Part shown: positions 10,901 through 25,900 of the stretch, piece by piece | Layout: each line of letters starts with the position of its first letter | How positions within the stretch are numbered: position 1 is the first letter of the stretch | Assembly: GCA_905397405.1 (NCBI GenBank) | Contig: CAJPVJ010000246.1 | Span: forward strand, 1 to 30,602 | Length of the DNA stretch: 30,602 nucleotides | From: Oppiella nova | Taxonomy: Eukaryota; Arthropoda; Arachnida; Sarcoptiformes; Oppiidae | Direction of reading: 5' to 3' | The notes under the pieces: model-generated | The model's database searches: none | Seen by the model: the letters and a program-made list of their open reading frames with translations, nothing else | What the model was told of the DNA's origin: nothing | Program-made: the position numbers and the translations under genes

Positions 10901-13900
10901 TTTCCCAATTTGTGTGATTGTTAACTTGGAAAACATATCAAAATTGTCAATTTTATAGTTGACATCAGGACTGGCTTTAAGTGTCTGTCCATTTCGGGAC
11001 CACTCGAAAAACACGGGTAAAGAACCCGACTCTACGGCACAAAACACTTGGAATAGGGATCCTATGGATAGGCTTTTATGTGATAAAATCCCACCTAATT
11101 TAGGCGCTGATATCAATGCAAATCAGAGCTATTAATATAAAAACAATTTTCATATCATATCTAAAATACCTGAAGACTTATCGGAATAAACACCGTTTAA
11201 GACAAACAAAATAAATAAGAATTTTGAACTCATTATTGGAAAACACTCTAAGAATAAGTAGTAATAAAATAATGGCTGACTTTATGTCAAAAATATTTTT
11301 CAAACAAAATATATATTTTGAAACCGAGAGATGAGTGGATATATTGCGCCACACATTGATTCACAACACAATTGGCAAACATTTGGCGCATATTATAGCG
11401 AATATAACGTTAGCATAAACTGTAAGGAATTGCATAACTAGTACTGTATATAACCCTTAATAGGGTTTATATTAATTTAGTTAAACAAATATTTAATACA
11501 ACAGTAATATCTGAGCAATAGATGCCATAAAATACAATAAAAATATGTATAAAACAAATTGATTTCAACCTCTTATCGCAAGATTAATACTCTGTCCGTC
11601 ACTTCCGAACCCATTGTTTACAAAACAGCTGTAATTTCCGGCATCTCTTCTGTCAATACTTTTGATGGTAAAAGTCGACGACATCTCAAAGTTATCTATT
11701 TTATAGTTCACTCCGGGACTGGCTTTCAGTGTCTGTCCATTGAGGGACCACTCGAAGAATACGGGAAGAGATCCCTCTTCGACAGTACAAAACACTTGAA
11801 AGTTAGCACCAATTGTAAGGCTCTTATGGGTTAACATTTTGCCTAATTTTGGTGCTAATATCAACACAAATTAGGATTAATTATGGATATAAAAACAGTG
11901 GTAGCAAGCAGATATACCTGATGAGTTAGAGGGTATTATCCCATTCAATATAAATAAAATTACTATATAACTAGATGAATACTTTGACAACATTTTGCAA
12001 ATTTCTAACCCAAGAATATATAGAGAATAATGGCTGACAATAACATGGAAAGTATTTTCAGACAAAAAATATTATGAGAAATGAGTATTTGTTTGGATAT
12101 ATTGCGCCACACATTGATTCACAACACAATTCATTCAGTCATTTAAGACATTATACAAGGAATTTATTCTGTGAACAAACTGTAAGGATGTTTAATTATA
12201 AATGATATATGACAACACACGGTAACACCATTAATATTTAATTAAATTTCATATAATCTGTTTCGAAATGAATTATCTAGATAAATAATTAATTATCTAA
12301 CCTTTGATTGTTAGTAAAACAAACTGATTGTCAAAACCCATTGAATTCCTGGCAATACACGAATAGTTTCCGGAATCGCTTCTATCGATACTTTTTATAG
12401 TAAACGTTGAGTGCATTTCATAATTATCAATCTTATAGTTAGCTCCGGGATTGTTTTTTAGTGTCTGTCCATTCCTGGACCACTCGAAAAATAATGGCAA
12501 AGAGCCGTCCTCTACGTTACAAACAATTAGAAACTTGTTTCCAATCGACAGACTCTTATGGGACACAATTGAACCCAATTTTGGCGCTAATTTCAATAAA
12601 ATAAGTGTTAACTAGTTATGTTAAATTCAATTATATTGTGTTTAATACCTGAACAATAAATGCTCTCGACAATAATAATCAAAATGAGCACAGATTTCAA
12701 CACATTTTTAAACCACATTTTTATAAACAACTCAAAGAGGTTAAGTTGAAAATAATGGCTGACTTTGATGTCAAATATATTGTATTTTGAGAAAATGGTA
12801 TAAAGTTATCCTAAAGGAGATATCGCGCCACACATTGATTCGCAATACAATTTGAAAAGTTTATCAAATATACAGAATAATACAGAATATTCAGTATATG
12901 TCTATGAGTTAACTGTAAGCAATTGTATTAATAGCATAGTAGTAAAACTATTTAAATTAACTAACATTTTGAAAAATAAGCATTTGATTAAATGTTTATA
13001 AATTGTTTTAGATGGGTTTATAATTAAAATTTTAATGCAAATAATTACCTAACCTTTGATAGTTAGCAAAACAAACTGATTGTCATCACCCATTGAATTT
13101 CGAGAAATGCATGAATAGTTTGCGGCATCCCTTACATCAATGGATTTTATAGTGAATGTTGAGTGCATTTCAAAGTTTTCAATCTTATAGTTAACATCAG
13201 GACTGGGTTTAAGTGTCTGTCCATTGCGGGACCACTCGAAGAATATGGGTGTAGTACCCGATTCAAGGGTACACAACACTTGAAAACGACTTCCTATAGC
13301 CAGGTCCTTATGGGACAATATTTTGCTCAGTTTTGGTGCTAATATTAACGCAAATAAGTATTAATTATTTATATTAAATAGAATTGAATGAGTCTGGATA
13401 CCTGAACAATTAATGTTGCTTAATAGAAACAGAATAGATACTAATTTCAACTCATATTTAAACAACATTTTTGTAAATAAACTCAAGATATTAAACACAA
13501 AGTAATGGCTGACTTTGATGTCAAATATTCAGTATTTTCTCAGAAAATCATATATAAAGTGATCTGAAAGGAGATATCGCGCCACACATTGATTCGCAAC
13601 ACAATTCATTCATATATTAAGGAATATTATTAATATATAAAGAATATATTGAATGAGTGAACTGTACTGTAATATTATATCTGATTATAGATATCATCAC
13701 AATAAATACTTTAAACACATTAATAAGACTAGGTTTGTTATAAATCAAAATATAATTAATTAATCATATTAATACAAATAAAACATCTAACCTTTAATAG
13801 TTAATAAAACAAACTGATTGTCAGAACCCATTGAATTCCTTGCAATACATGAATAGTTCCCGGAATCGCTTCTATCGATACTTTTTATGGTAAAAGTTGA

Positions 13901-16900
13901 AAACATTTCGAAATTATCAATCTTATAATTAACATCTGGATTATTTTTAATTGTCTGTCCATTTCGGGACCACTCAAAAAACACTGGAAGTGAGCCTGCT
14001 TCAATGTTACAAAAGACTTGGAAATTGTTTCCAATGGACAGACTTTTATGGGATGCAATTGAACCTAATTTTGGTGCTAAATAGCAATGTAAATATGAGT
14101 TATCCATTTATATTGAGAAGAATCTAGTTAATTTAAATACCTGTACAACAAATACTGTTTAAGACACTCAGAATAAATACTATTTTCAGCTCATATTTAA
14201 ACCACATTTTTGTAAATAACTCAAAATATTAGACACAAAGTAATGGCTGACTTTGATGTCAAATATTCAGTATTTTCTCAGAAAATCATATATAAAGTGA
14301 TCTGAAAGGAGATATTGCGCCACACATTGATTCACAACACAATTGAAAACATTTTAAAACGGATCAGTATATAAGGAATTTACAGTATGTCTATGAGTCA
14401 ACTGTAAGGAATTGCAAACATACGTGAATACTGTGTAGTGTAACATTGAATAAATAATAATGTCTGAAAACCAATACTTGATTTAATATGAAATTGATTT
14501 CATTTTAAAGGATTTTTAATTAATATGTTAATTTAAATAAATATCTAACCTTTGATTGTAAGCAAAACAAATTGATTATCAAAACCGATTGAATTCCTTG
14601 CAATACACGAATAGTTTCCGGAATCGCTTCTATCGATACGTTTTATGGTAAACGTTGAGTGCATTTCTGAGTTCTCTATCTTATGGTTAACTCCGGGAGT
14701 GTTTTTGAGTGTCTGTCCATTTCTAGACCACTCGAAAAATACCGGCAAAGATCCTATTTCTACGTTACATAATACTAGAAAATTACTTCCTATGGATAGA
14801 CTCCTATGAGACACAATAGATGCCAATTTTGGTGCTAATATGAAAGCATACAAATGTTAATTACTTTTAACTTTATACCGCAGAATTAAATTAGTTAGAA
14901 TACCTGAACAATGAACACCGTTTAATTCAATTAGAATAACACCAAGCACTAACACATATTTAAACCACATTTTTAAAATAAACTAAATATATGAAACACA
15001 AAGTAATGGCTGACTTTGATCTCAATTATTTAGTATTTTCAGAAAGTAATATACGAAGGGATCTTAAAGGGAGATATTGCGCCACACATTGATTCACAAT
15101 ACAATTGAAAACATTTTTAAACAGATCATAATATACGGAATATTCAGTATCATAATATATGTCTATGAGTAAACTGTAAGGAATACTTATAAAAGCAACA
15201 CAAATAATATAAACCAATATTTTCTTAATGATCTTAATATGGTTTAATATAATTTATGATATAAAACATTGAAATTAATGTTGAATTAATAATTTAATGA
15301 AAAAAAATGTCTAACCTTTGATTGTTAGTAAAACAAACTGATTGTCAAAACCCATTGAATTCCTTGCAATACATGAATAATTTCCGGAATCGTTTCTATC
15401 GATACTTTTTATGGTGAAAGTTGAGTGCATTTCTGAGTTTTCAATCTTATAATTAACTCCGGGATTATTTCTGAGTGTCTGTCCATTTCGGGACCACTCA
15501 AAAAATACGGGCAAAGCTCCGGTCTCAGCGGTGCATACAACTAGAAAATAGCTTCCTATGGATAGACTTTTATGGGACACAATTGAACCCAATTTAGGTG
15601 CTGATATGAATGCAAACAAATGTTAATTAATTATATTTAACAAATTCATTGCAATTTTACTACCTGAGCAATAAACATTGTATAAAGCATTCAGAATAAC
15701 TACAAACTTCACCACGTATCTAAACCACATTTTGTAAATAAACTCAAGATATTAAACACAAAGTAATGGCTGACTTTGATGTCAAATATTCTGTATTTTC
15801 AGAAAATCATATATAAAGTGATCTGAAAGGAGATATCGCGCCACACATTGATTCACAATACAGTTTTCAAATACCCTAAACATACAGTAGTAAGGAATAT
15901 ATTCCTATTGACAAACTGTAAGAATCAAGTAGTAATTATATTAAATGTGATGTTAAAATTCAAAAAATTGTTTTATATTTAACTAATAATTAAATTTCAA
16001 ACTTAATTCCAAAATTAATAATAACAATAATGATTACCATTAATGGACAGCAATACAGATAGACTATCACTTCCCACACCATTATTGACAACACATGAAT
16101 AGTTGGCCGCATCTCTCATCTCAATCTTCTTTATAGTTAGCGTCGAAAACATTTCAAAGTTTTCAATCTTATAGTTCACATCAGGACTGGCTTTGAGTGT
16201 CTGTCCATTTCGGAACCACTCATAAAACACGGGTAAAGATCCCTTCTCTACGGTACAGAACAATTGAAAATGAGATCCAATTTCCAGATTCTTATGTGAG
16301 AAGAATTTGGATAATTTTGGAGCTGTTATGAGACAAATACTAATTAATAGGATTAATGTTTTGTATTATATATATAATACCTGAGGATTGAGAAGAGTTA
16401 GCACCAATTATAACAAATGTAATACAAGTATATATTACACTAAACAAAGATTTAGACAACATTTTCGCAAATATAACACAAAGATATATTTGTGAAAATA
16501 ATGGCCGCCTTTAATATTGAAGATTTCAGACAAAATACTGTTTAAATCAGAAATGCATGGATATATTGCGCCACACATTGATTCACAATACAGTTTACAC
16601 TAATATTTAGACTATTATACCAGAAATATAACACAATATTCAATGAGTGAACTGTAAGAATACTGCTTATGGTTTAGCACATAAGCCAACAAATATTATA
16701 TTCAATGAATACTAATAAGATTTAAAAATAAATCTATTTTAAATTCATTATTAATACAGAATAATAAATAGAAGTAAATAATCTAACCTTTGATTGTAAG
16801 CAAAACAAACTGTTTGTCAAAACCCATTGAATTCCTAGCTATACATGAATAGTTTGCGGCATCCCTTATATCAATGGATTTTATAGTGAATGTGGAATAC

Positions 16901-19900
16901 ATTTCAAAATTATGAATATCATAATTAGCTCCTGGATTAGCTTTGAGTGTCTGTCCATTTCGAGACCACTCAAAGGATACTGGTGATGAACCCGATTCTA
17001 CAGTACAAAACACTTGAAAACGACTTCCAACAGCTAGGTCCTTATGGGACACAGTTGACCCTAATTTGGGCGCTTATGTCAATGCAAACAAATGTTAAAT
17101 ATTTATATTTTCAAGGAAAGTTCAAATCGAATACCTGAGCAATAAATACCATTTACGACAATCAGAATAAATACAGATCTTAACTCATATTTAAACCACA
17201 TTTTTGTAAATAACTCAAAGATATGAAATAGAAAATAATGGCTGACTTTGGCGTCAAATATAATATATTTTCAGAAAATACTATGTAAACTGATCTGAAA
17301 GGATATATTGCGCCACACATTGATTCGCAATACAATTGGCAAACATTTTAAACCATAGTATATAAGGAATATATGGCTATGAGTCAACTGTAAGAATATA
17401 TTACCGGAATAGCAATACAACAAATTATATGTTGTAAAATTATTGGAAAAATTATTTGTATTAAATTAATATTTAATTTGTAAAATAATAATGAAGATTA
17501 TAAGAACTAATTTAGAAACAAAATAATTGTTACCATTAATAGACAGCAATACTGAATGGCTATCACTTCCCACACCATTGTTCACAACACATGAATAGTT
17601 GGCCGCATCTCTCATCTCAATCTTCTCAATAGTAAACGTGGAAAACATTTTTGAATTTTCAATCTTATAATTGACATCAGGAGTAGCTTTGAGTGTCTGT
17701 CCATTTCTGGACCACTCATAAAACACGGGTAAAGAGCCCTTCTCTACGGTACAGAATATTTGAAAATGTGATCCAATTTCTAGATTCTGAGATTTTGAGA
17801 AAGATTTGGATAATTTTGGTGCTGTTATGAGACAAATACCAATTAATAGGATTAAAGTTTTGATTTCTATACACAATACCTGTAGATTGAGAGGAATCAA
17901 GACCATTTATAATAAATAAAATATAATAATATATCACAATAAACACAGTTTTAGACAACATTTTCGCAAACATAAAGATATACTGTATTTGACAAAATAA
18001 TGGCCGCCTTTAATGTTGAAGATTTCAGACAAAATACAGTTTAAATCAGAAATGAATGGATATATTGCGCCACACATTGATTCACAATACAGTTTACACT
18101 AATATTTAGACTATTATATAATACAAAGAATATAATATAATGTTCATCGAGTGAACTGTAAGAACAATATTAAAATTTAAATGATATGGCAATCAATATT
18201 CATTTAAGAGTTAGTATGATATTTGTTAATTAGAAATTAATATAGATAATTATTTATAAAATATTGATTTACAAGTAAATGTCTAACCTTTGATTGTTAA
18301 CAAAACAAACTGATTGTCAAAACCCATTGAATTCCTAGCAATACATGAATAGTTTGCGGCATCCCTTACATCAATGGATTTTATAGTGAATGTGGAAAAC
18401 ATATCGAAATTATGAATATCATAATTAACATCAAGACTGGGTTTAAGTGTCTGTCCATTTCGGGACCACTCAAAGGACAGGGGCGTAGAACCCGACTCTA
18501 CGGAACACAACACTTGGAAACGACTTCCTATAGCCAGGTCCTTATGGGACACAACTGAACCAAGTTTTGGAGCTGATTTGGATGCAAATATGTGTTAAAT
18601 ATTTATTTTATACAGAATTGTTTTGCTTTAAATACCTGAACAATAAATACCATTTAAAATGATCAGGATAAATACAGATTTTAACACTAAATTAAAGCAC
18701 ATTTTGTAAATAATCCAGAGATATGAGGTATAAAGTAATGGCTGACTTTGATGTCAAATATACAATATTTTCAGAAAATACTATATAAACTGATCTGAAA
18801 GGATATATCGCGCCACACATTGATTCGCAATACAATTGGCAAACATTATAAACCATAGTATATAAGGAATATATGCCTGCGAGTCAACTGTAAGGATACA
18901 CTAATAGTAATATAAGAGGTTTTAAGTTATAAAACTATTCAAAGAATTATTTTGTAAATATATAATTACAGTAGTTGATTTGTCAAATAATAACCAAGAT
19001 AATTAAATTCAAACGATAATAAAATTATTGTTACCATTAATAGACAGCAATACTGATTGACTATCACTTCCCACACCATTATTCACAACACATGAATAGT
19101 TGGCCGCATCTCTCATCTCAATCTTCTCAATAGTAAACGTGGAAAACATTTTTGAATTTTCAATCTTATAATTGACATCAGGAGTAGCTTTGAGTGTCTG
19201 TCCATTTCTGAACCACTCATAAAACACGGGCAAAGATCCCTTCTCTATAGAACAGGTCAAATGAAAATGAGATCCAATTTCCAGATTCTTATGTGAGAAG
19301 AATTTGGATAATTTTGGTGCTGTTATGAGACAAATACTAATTAATAGGATTAAGATTTTACTATCGATACACAATACCTGTAGTTTGAGATGAGTTAACA
19401 TAATTTACAGCACATATAATACAAGAAAATATAAGAATAAACACATATCTCGACAACATTTTCGTACACATAGCCATGGGATATGTTTGGGAAAATAATG
19501 GCCGACCTTAATATTGAAGATTTCAAACAAAATACTATTTGTAAAGTAGAAAAATGTGGATATATTGCGCCACACATTGATTCGCAATACAATTCATTCC
19601 CATATACTAGACAACTACAGTATGTATGCATATAAGTATACAATATAGTGTATGTTCAATGAGTGAACTGTAAGGATTGAGTGTTTATTAGTTGCAATGT
19701 ATGCTACAGTCACTTATAACTAAATTATACCAATATTTCTTAAACTACGAGTAATTTCAAATATTTCAATAATTTGTGATCAATTGTTACCATTAATTGT
19801 AAGCAAAACCGATTGACTGTCGGATCCGAAAGCATTCTTCACAAGACATGTATAGTTCGCGGAATCGCTTCTCACGATCTCATCGATGGAAAGAGTGGAG

Positions 19901-22900
19901 AATTTCTTGGAGTTTTCAATCTTATAGCTCACATCAGGACTGGGTTTAAGTGTCTGTCCATCTTTGAACCACTCGTAAAACACCGGAAGACTACCGGCCT
20001 CTACAGTACATAAAACTTGAAAGTGGGTTCTTATGGACAGACTCTTATGCGACAGAACTGCTCCTAATTTAGGCGCTAATATGAATGCAAATTAGTTTAA
20101 ATTTTGTAAATATTCTCATTTTACGATACAATACCTAATGATTGAGAGGAATATTTATGATTTAAAACAAACAATATACAAACAAATACATAATTTGACT
20201 TATATTGACACCACATTTTGTATCTAATATAATTTTCACAAATAGGTTGTGAAAAATAATGGCTGACTTGATGTCAAAGATTTCAGACAAAAATATTGTA
20301 TGAAATGAGTTGTAGTTTGGATATATCGCGCCACACATTGATTCGCAATACAATTCATTTATGTATTTAAGTATTGAATACAATATGTGAGCCCAGAATA
20401 TGAGATGAGTCTCTGAAAAATTGCTTTTATTTCTTCTTGAAACATTGCTTTTCTGTAAAGTTTGAAATTTATCAAGTTTAATATAAGTAAATTTCAAACT
20501 TTACAGAAAAGCAATGTTTCAAGAAGAAATAAAAGCAATTTTTCAGAGACTCATCTCATATTCTGGGCTCACATATAAGGAATATATTCAACGAGTGAAC
20601 TGTAAGGATATTACAGTAAAACATAAGGAAATGTGTTTTCGGAAGGGAAAACATTTTAAAAGTTATTTTATCATTTATATGCGAAAGGTATTTACAAATT
20701 AAAATAAAACTAATTAATAATAACCTTTAATTGAGAGGACAACTGATCGACTGTCAGATCCCATAGTATTTCTTACAATACAGGTATAGTTCCCGGAATC
20801 GGATCTCTCAATCTTCGCAACAGTAAACGTAGAAAACATTTGCGAGTTTTCAATCTTATAGTTCACATCGGGATTAGGTTTGAGTATCTGTCCATTTCTA
20901 GACCACTCGAAAAACACGGGGAATGACCCCTCTTCTAATGAACACGTAATGTGAAAAATAGAGCCAATTGTTTGACTCTTATGTTTAGACCCGGAATCAC
21001 TCAGTTTTGGGACTATTTTGGAGAAAATATTTATTTAATTTGATTCAAAATACTATTCACTCCACACATTACCTGATGACTCGCTTAAATGTATTTCAAT
21101 GATAAATATTGAAAATATAAATACAAACAAATGAAATTTGAAACACATTTTACACAGATAACTTTAAAAATTATGAACAAAATAATGGCTGACATGGAGT
21201 TAACAACTGATGGCAAATATCTTAAAGAATTTTATGTCTACAATAGTGACACATATTGCATGAGATTCACAATGTATTGTTCAATTCTTAGCAATAATAC
21301 ATAACTACCATATTAATATTAATGTTTGAACAGGGTTTGAGCAAATAAAGCATATTTGAAATAAAGTTTAAAATGAAATACAAAATTTTGTAATATCCTA
21401 TAAATTTATTTACTATTTTAAATGTAATAAATGTATGAAAAACAAAAATAAAAACCTTTAATTGTTAGCAAAACTGATTGCAAATCAGTGCCAAAAGCAT
21501 TGCGAACAACACACGAATAGTTCCCGGAATCGCTGAGAGAAATACTTTTTATATTAAGTGTCGAAAAACTTTCAGAGTTTTCTATTTTATAGTTAACACC
21601 AGGACTTGGTTTGAGTGTCTGTCCATTGATAGACCACTCGAAGAATACAGGAAATGACCCTTCTTCTATTGTGCACATTATGTTAAACACAGAGCCAATA
21701 GTAAGTGTTTTATGGCTCACTACTGATCCTAATTTGGGAGCTAATTGAAAGATAATAATTATTATTGAATTCAAACAACAATTACTGAGTGAATACCTGA
21801 CGAGGAATTGGCATAATTATTAACTAGAAACAAAAGTATAATAACAAATATATTATTGTCAAACATTTTGACACAGGATAAGCTAATAGAAACCAACAAA
21901 TAATGGCTGACTTTATGTCACAAATATTTTCAGACAAAATATATTTGAAAACCGAGAAACGAGTGGATATATTGCGCCACACATTGATTCACAACACAAT
22001 TGGCAAACTTTTGGCGCATATTATAGTGAATACGAAATCAACTCAAACTGTAAGGAACTGTAAGTGAAACGCATATTATGGTAGAAATGATAAAACATTA
22101 CGATAATAATATAACTTAACGGTCGCTGTGTAACATAAAAAATTATACGCCAATTAAATGTTAAACCTATATTTTAGTTAAAATTTTAAAATAACCTTTA
22201 ATTGAGAGGACAACTGATCGACTGTCAGATCCAATAGTATTTCTTATAACACACGTATAGTTCCCGGAATCACTCCTTTCGATACTTTTTATATTAAGTG
22301 TTGAGTGGGTCTCAAAGTTATCTATTTTACAATTGACTTCAGGACTGGGTTTGAGTGTCTGTCCATCTCGTGTCCACTCAAAAAATACTGGAAGAGATCC
22401 ATCTTCTAGTGAACAACTGATATGGAAAATAGAGCCAATGGTTTGACTCTTATGTGTTGACCCGGAATAACTCAATTTGGGTGCTATTCCAGAGACAATA
22501 TTTATTTAATTTGATTCAAAGTCCTATTCAATCCACACATTACCTGAAGAATCGTTTAAATATATTTCATTGATTAATAGTAAACATATAAAACCAACCA
22601 ATTTGTATTTGTTACACATTTTAAGAAACTAATATTAAAATTATGAACAAAATAATGGCTGACATGGAGTTAGAAATTGATGGCAAATATCTTAAAGAAA
22701 ATTATATCTACAATAGTGACACATATTGTGAGGGATTCACAATTTTTTGGAGAATTTTAAACAAAATTCTTATAACTTAACGAAAAACACCAATATTTCA
22801 TGGTTTGTATTACTGTATACCGTAGTATGCATAATACAAGTAGAGTATTAATATAAAATTTATTACCCAATATTATGTAATTTAAATTTAGATTATTTAA

Positions 22901-25900
22901 TAATACTATACGGTATTATAAAAATTATTTTATAATAAATTTAAATAAGAAAATAATGTAAACCTTTAATTGTGAGGACAACTGATTGAGTGTCTAAACC
23001 AAAAGCATTCTTCACAAGACATGAATAGTTCCCGGAATCACTTCTTGAGATACTTTTTATATTAAGTGTCGAAAAACTTTCAGAGTTATCTATTTTATAA
23101 TTAACACCAGGGTTAGTTCTAAGTGTCTGTCCATTTCTGGACCACTCAAAAACCACAGGAAGTGATCCCTCCTCTATAGAACACGTTATATGGAATATAG
23201 AGCCAATTGTAAGTGACTTATGGCTCACAACTGATCCTAATTTGGGAACTAATGGAAGATAATAATTGTTATTGAATTCAAACGACAATTACTGAGTGAA
23301 TACCTGTTGAGGAATATGTATTACTAGTGATTAGAAGTAAAATACTAACAAAGAATATATAATTACCACACATTTTGACACTCAGGGTAAGTGAATATAA
23401 CCAACAAATAATGGCTGACTTTATGTCACAAATATATTTCAGACAAAATATATATTTTGAAAACCGAGAGATGAGTGGATATATTGCTTCACACATTGAT
23501 TCGCAACACAATTGGCAAACATTTGGCGCATATTATAGTGAATACAAAATCAACTCAAACTGTAAGGAACTGTATGCCACTGTCCCTTTCATATTTGTAT
23601 TCACTTTACACTACCCGTAGTTTTTAAAATATATAATTTATATTAATTACTAAAAACTAAATATATAATACATATAAATATTAAATATAATTAATAACAA
23701 CCTTTAATTGAGAGGACAACCGATCGACTATCAGATGCAACGGTGTTCCGTATAACACACGTATAGTTCCCGGAATCACTCCTTTCGACATTTCTTATAG
23801 TAAAAGTGGAATGAGTTTCAGAATTTTCAATCTTATAGTTCACATCGGGATTAGGTTTGAGTGTCTGTCCATTTCGGGACCACTCAAAGAATACAGGAAG
23901 GGATCCCTCTTCTATTGAACACGTAATATGAAAAACAGAGCCAATAGTCTGACTCTTATGTGTTGACCCGGAATAACTCAATTTGGGGGCTATTTTGGAG
24001 AAAATATTTATTTTATTTGAGTAAAAATACTATTCAATGCACACATTACCTGAAGAATCGTTTAAACTAATGTCATTCATAAATAGTAAACATATGAACA
24101 CAAACAATTTGTATTTGTTATACATTTTAAGAAACTAACATTAAAATTATGAACGAAATAATGGCTGACATGGAGTTAGCAATTGATGGCAAATATCTTA
24201 GAGAATGTGATGTCGAATATAGTGACACATATTGTGTGGGATTCACAATTTGTTTGAGTATATTAAGTTGCATTCAACAGCCATATAAAAAATAAAGCAT
24301 ATTTTAACATTAAACGAATGGTAAAATTTATACCAGCTTGCTAGTATTGATATTTTAGAATTAGCAAAATTATATAACATTATTTTGTAATGAGATTTTG
24401 TTTGGATATACAATACATACTAATTTATCATCAAGATCAGAATATATTACATAAAGAATATATAAACCTTTAATTGTGAGGACAACTGACTGAGTGTCTG
24501 AACCAAAAGCATTCTTCACAAGACATGAATAGTTGCCGGAATCACTCCTTTCAATGCTTTCAATATTAAGAGTGGAGTGTGTTTTGAAATTATCTATTTT
24601 ATAATTAACACCAGGACTTGGTTTCAGTGTCTGTCCATTTCTGGACCACTCGAAGAATAGTGGAGATGACCCCTCTTCTATTGAACACATTATACGAAAT
24701 ATAGAGCCAATAGTAAGTGACTTATGGCTCACAACTGATCCTAATTTGGGAACTAATTGAAAGATAATAATTATAATTGAATTCAAACAACAATTACTGA
24801 GTGAATACCTGATGAGGAACTCGTATTACGAGTGATTAGAAGCAAAATAAAAACAAAATATAGATAATTTCCACACATTTTGACACTCAGGGTAAGTGAA
24901 TATACAACTTACTAACAAATAATGGCTGACTTTATGTCACAAATATTTTTCAGGCAAAATATATTTGAAAACCGAGAGATGAGTGGATATATTGCGCCAC
25001 ACATTGATTCGCAACACAATTTGCAAACATTTGGCGCATATTATAGTGAATACGAAATCAACTCAAACTGTAAGGAACTGTAAGTCAAATGCATAACTCA
25101 TAGTTGTAATGATATAATTTTGTTTGAAATGAAATATAAGCATAAAATGAAAAATTTAATAAAATTTAATAATAATCAATATAACCTTTAATTGAGAGGA
25201 CAACTGATCGACTGTCAGATCCGATTGTATTTCTTATAACACACGTATAGTTCCCGGAATCACTTCTTTCGATACTTTTTATATTAAGTGTCGAAAAACT
25301 TTCAGAGTTTTCTATTTTATAGTTAACACCAGGACTTGGTTTAAGTGTCTGTCCATTTCGGGTCCACTCAATAAACACTGGGAGTGACCCCTCTTCTAAT
25401 GAGCACATTATGTTGAATATTGAGCCTATGGTTTGACTCTTATGTGTGGATCCGGAATAACTCAGTTTTGGTGCTATTATAAAGTTAAAATTTTACTCGA
25501 CTATTAAATAAACTGTAATTAATGCACACATTACCTGATAAATTGTTTAAATGAATTTCAGTTATAAATTGAATATATAAACAGAAAACCAAATAATATT
25601 TTGTATACATTTTCAACAAATGAATCAAATAATGGCTGACATGAAGCTAACAATTGGTGGCAAACTTATGACAATATATAAGATATTCTTAGAATAAATA
25701 TAGTGTCGAATATAGTGACACATATTGTGTGAGATTCACAATTTGTTTGAAGATTTTATNGAATATAGTGACACATATTGTGTGAGATTCACAATTTGTT
25801 TGAAGATTTTATTTTGAAATAGTATCAGATTCTGAACAAATGAAAACTATTTCACAACTCCAATAAATTATTTACAATACTGTATACACAGTATGAGTAA

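Noticed and set aside
20383-20576. Miniature inverted-repeat transposon
   Set aside because: The arms fill nearly the whole element, no second copy or target-site duplication is visible in the window.
20162-20702. Open frames on both strands in and around the hairpin (20162-20497 minus, 20514-20702 plus)
   Set aside because: They come from the C19 promoter and the inverted repeat and have no family features.
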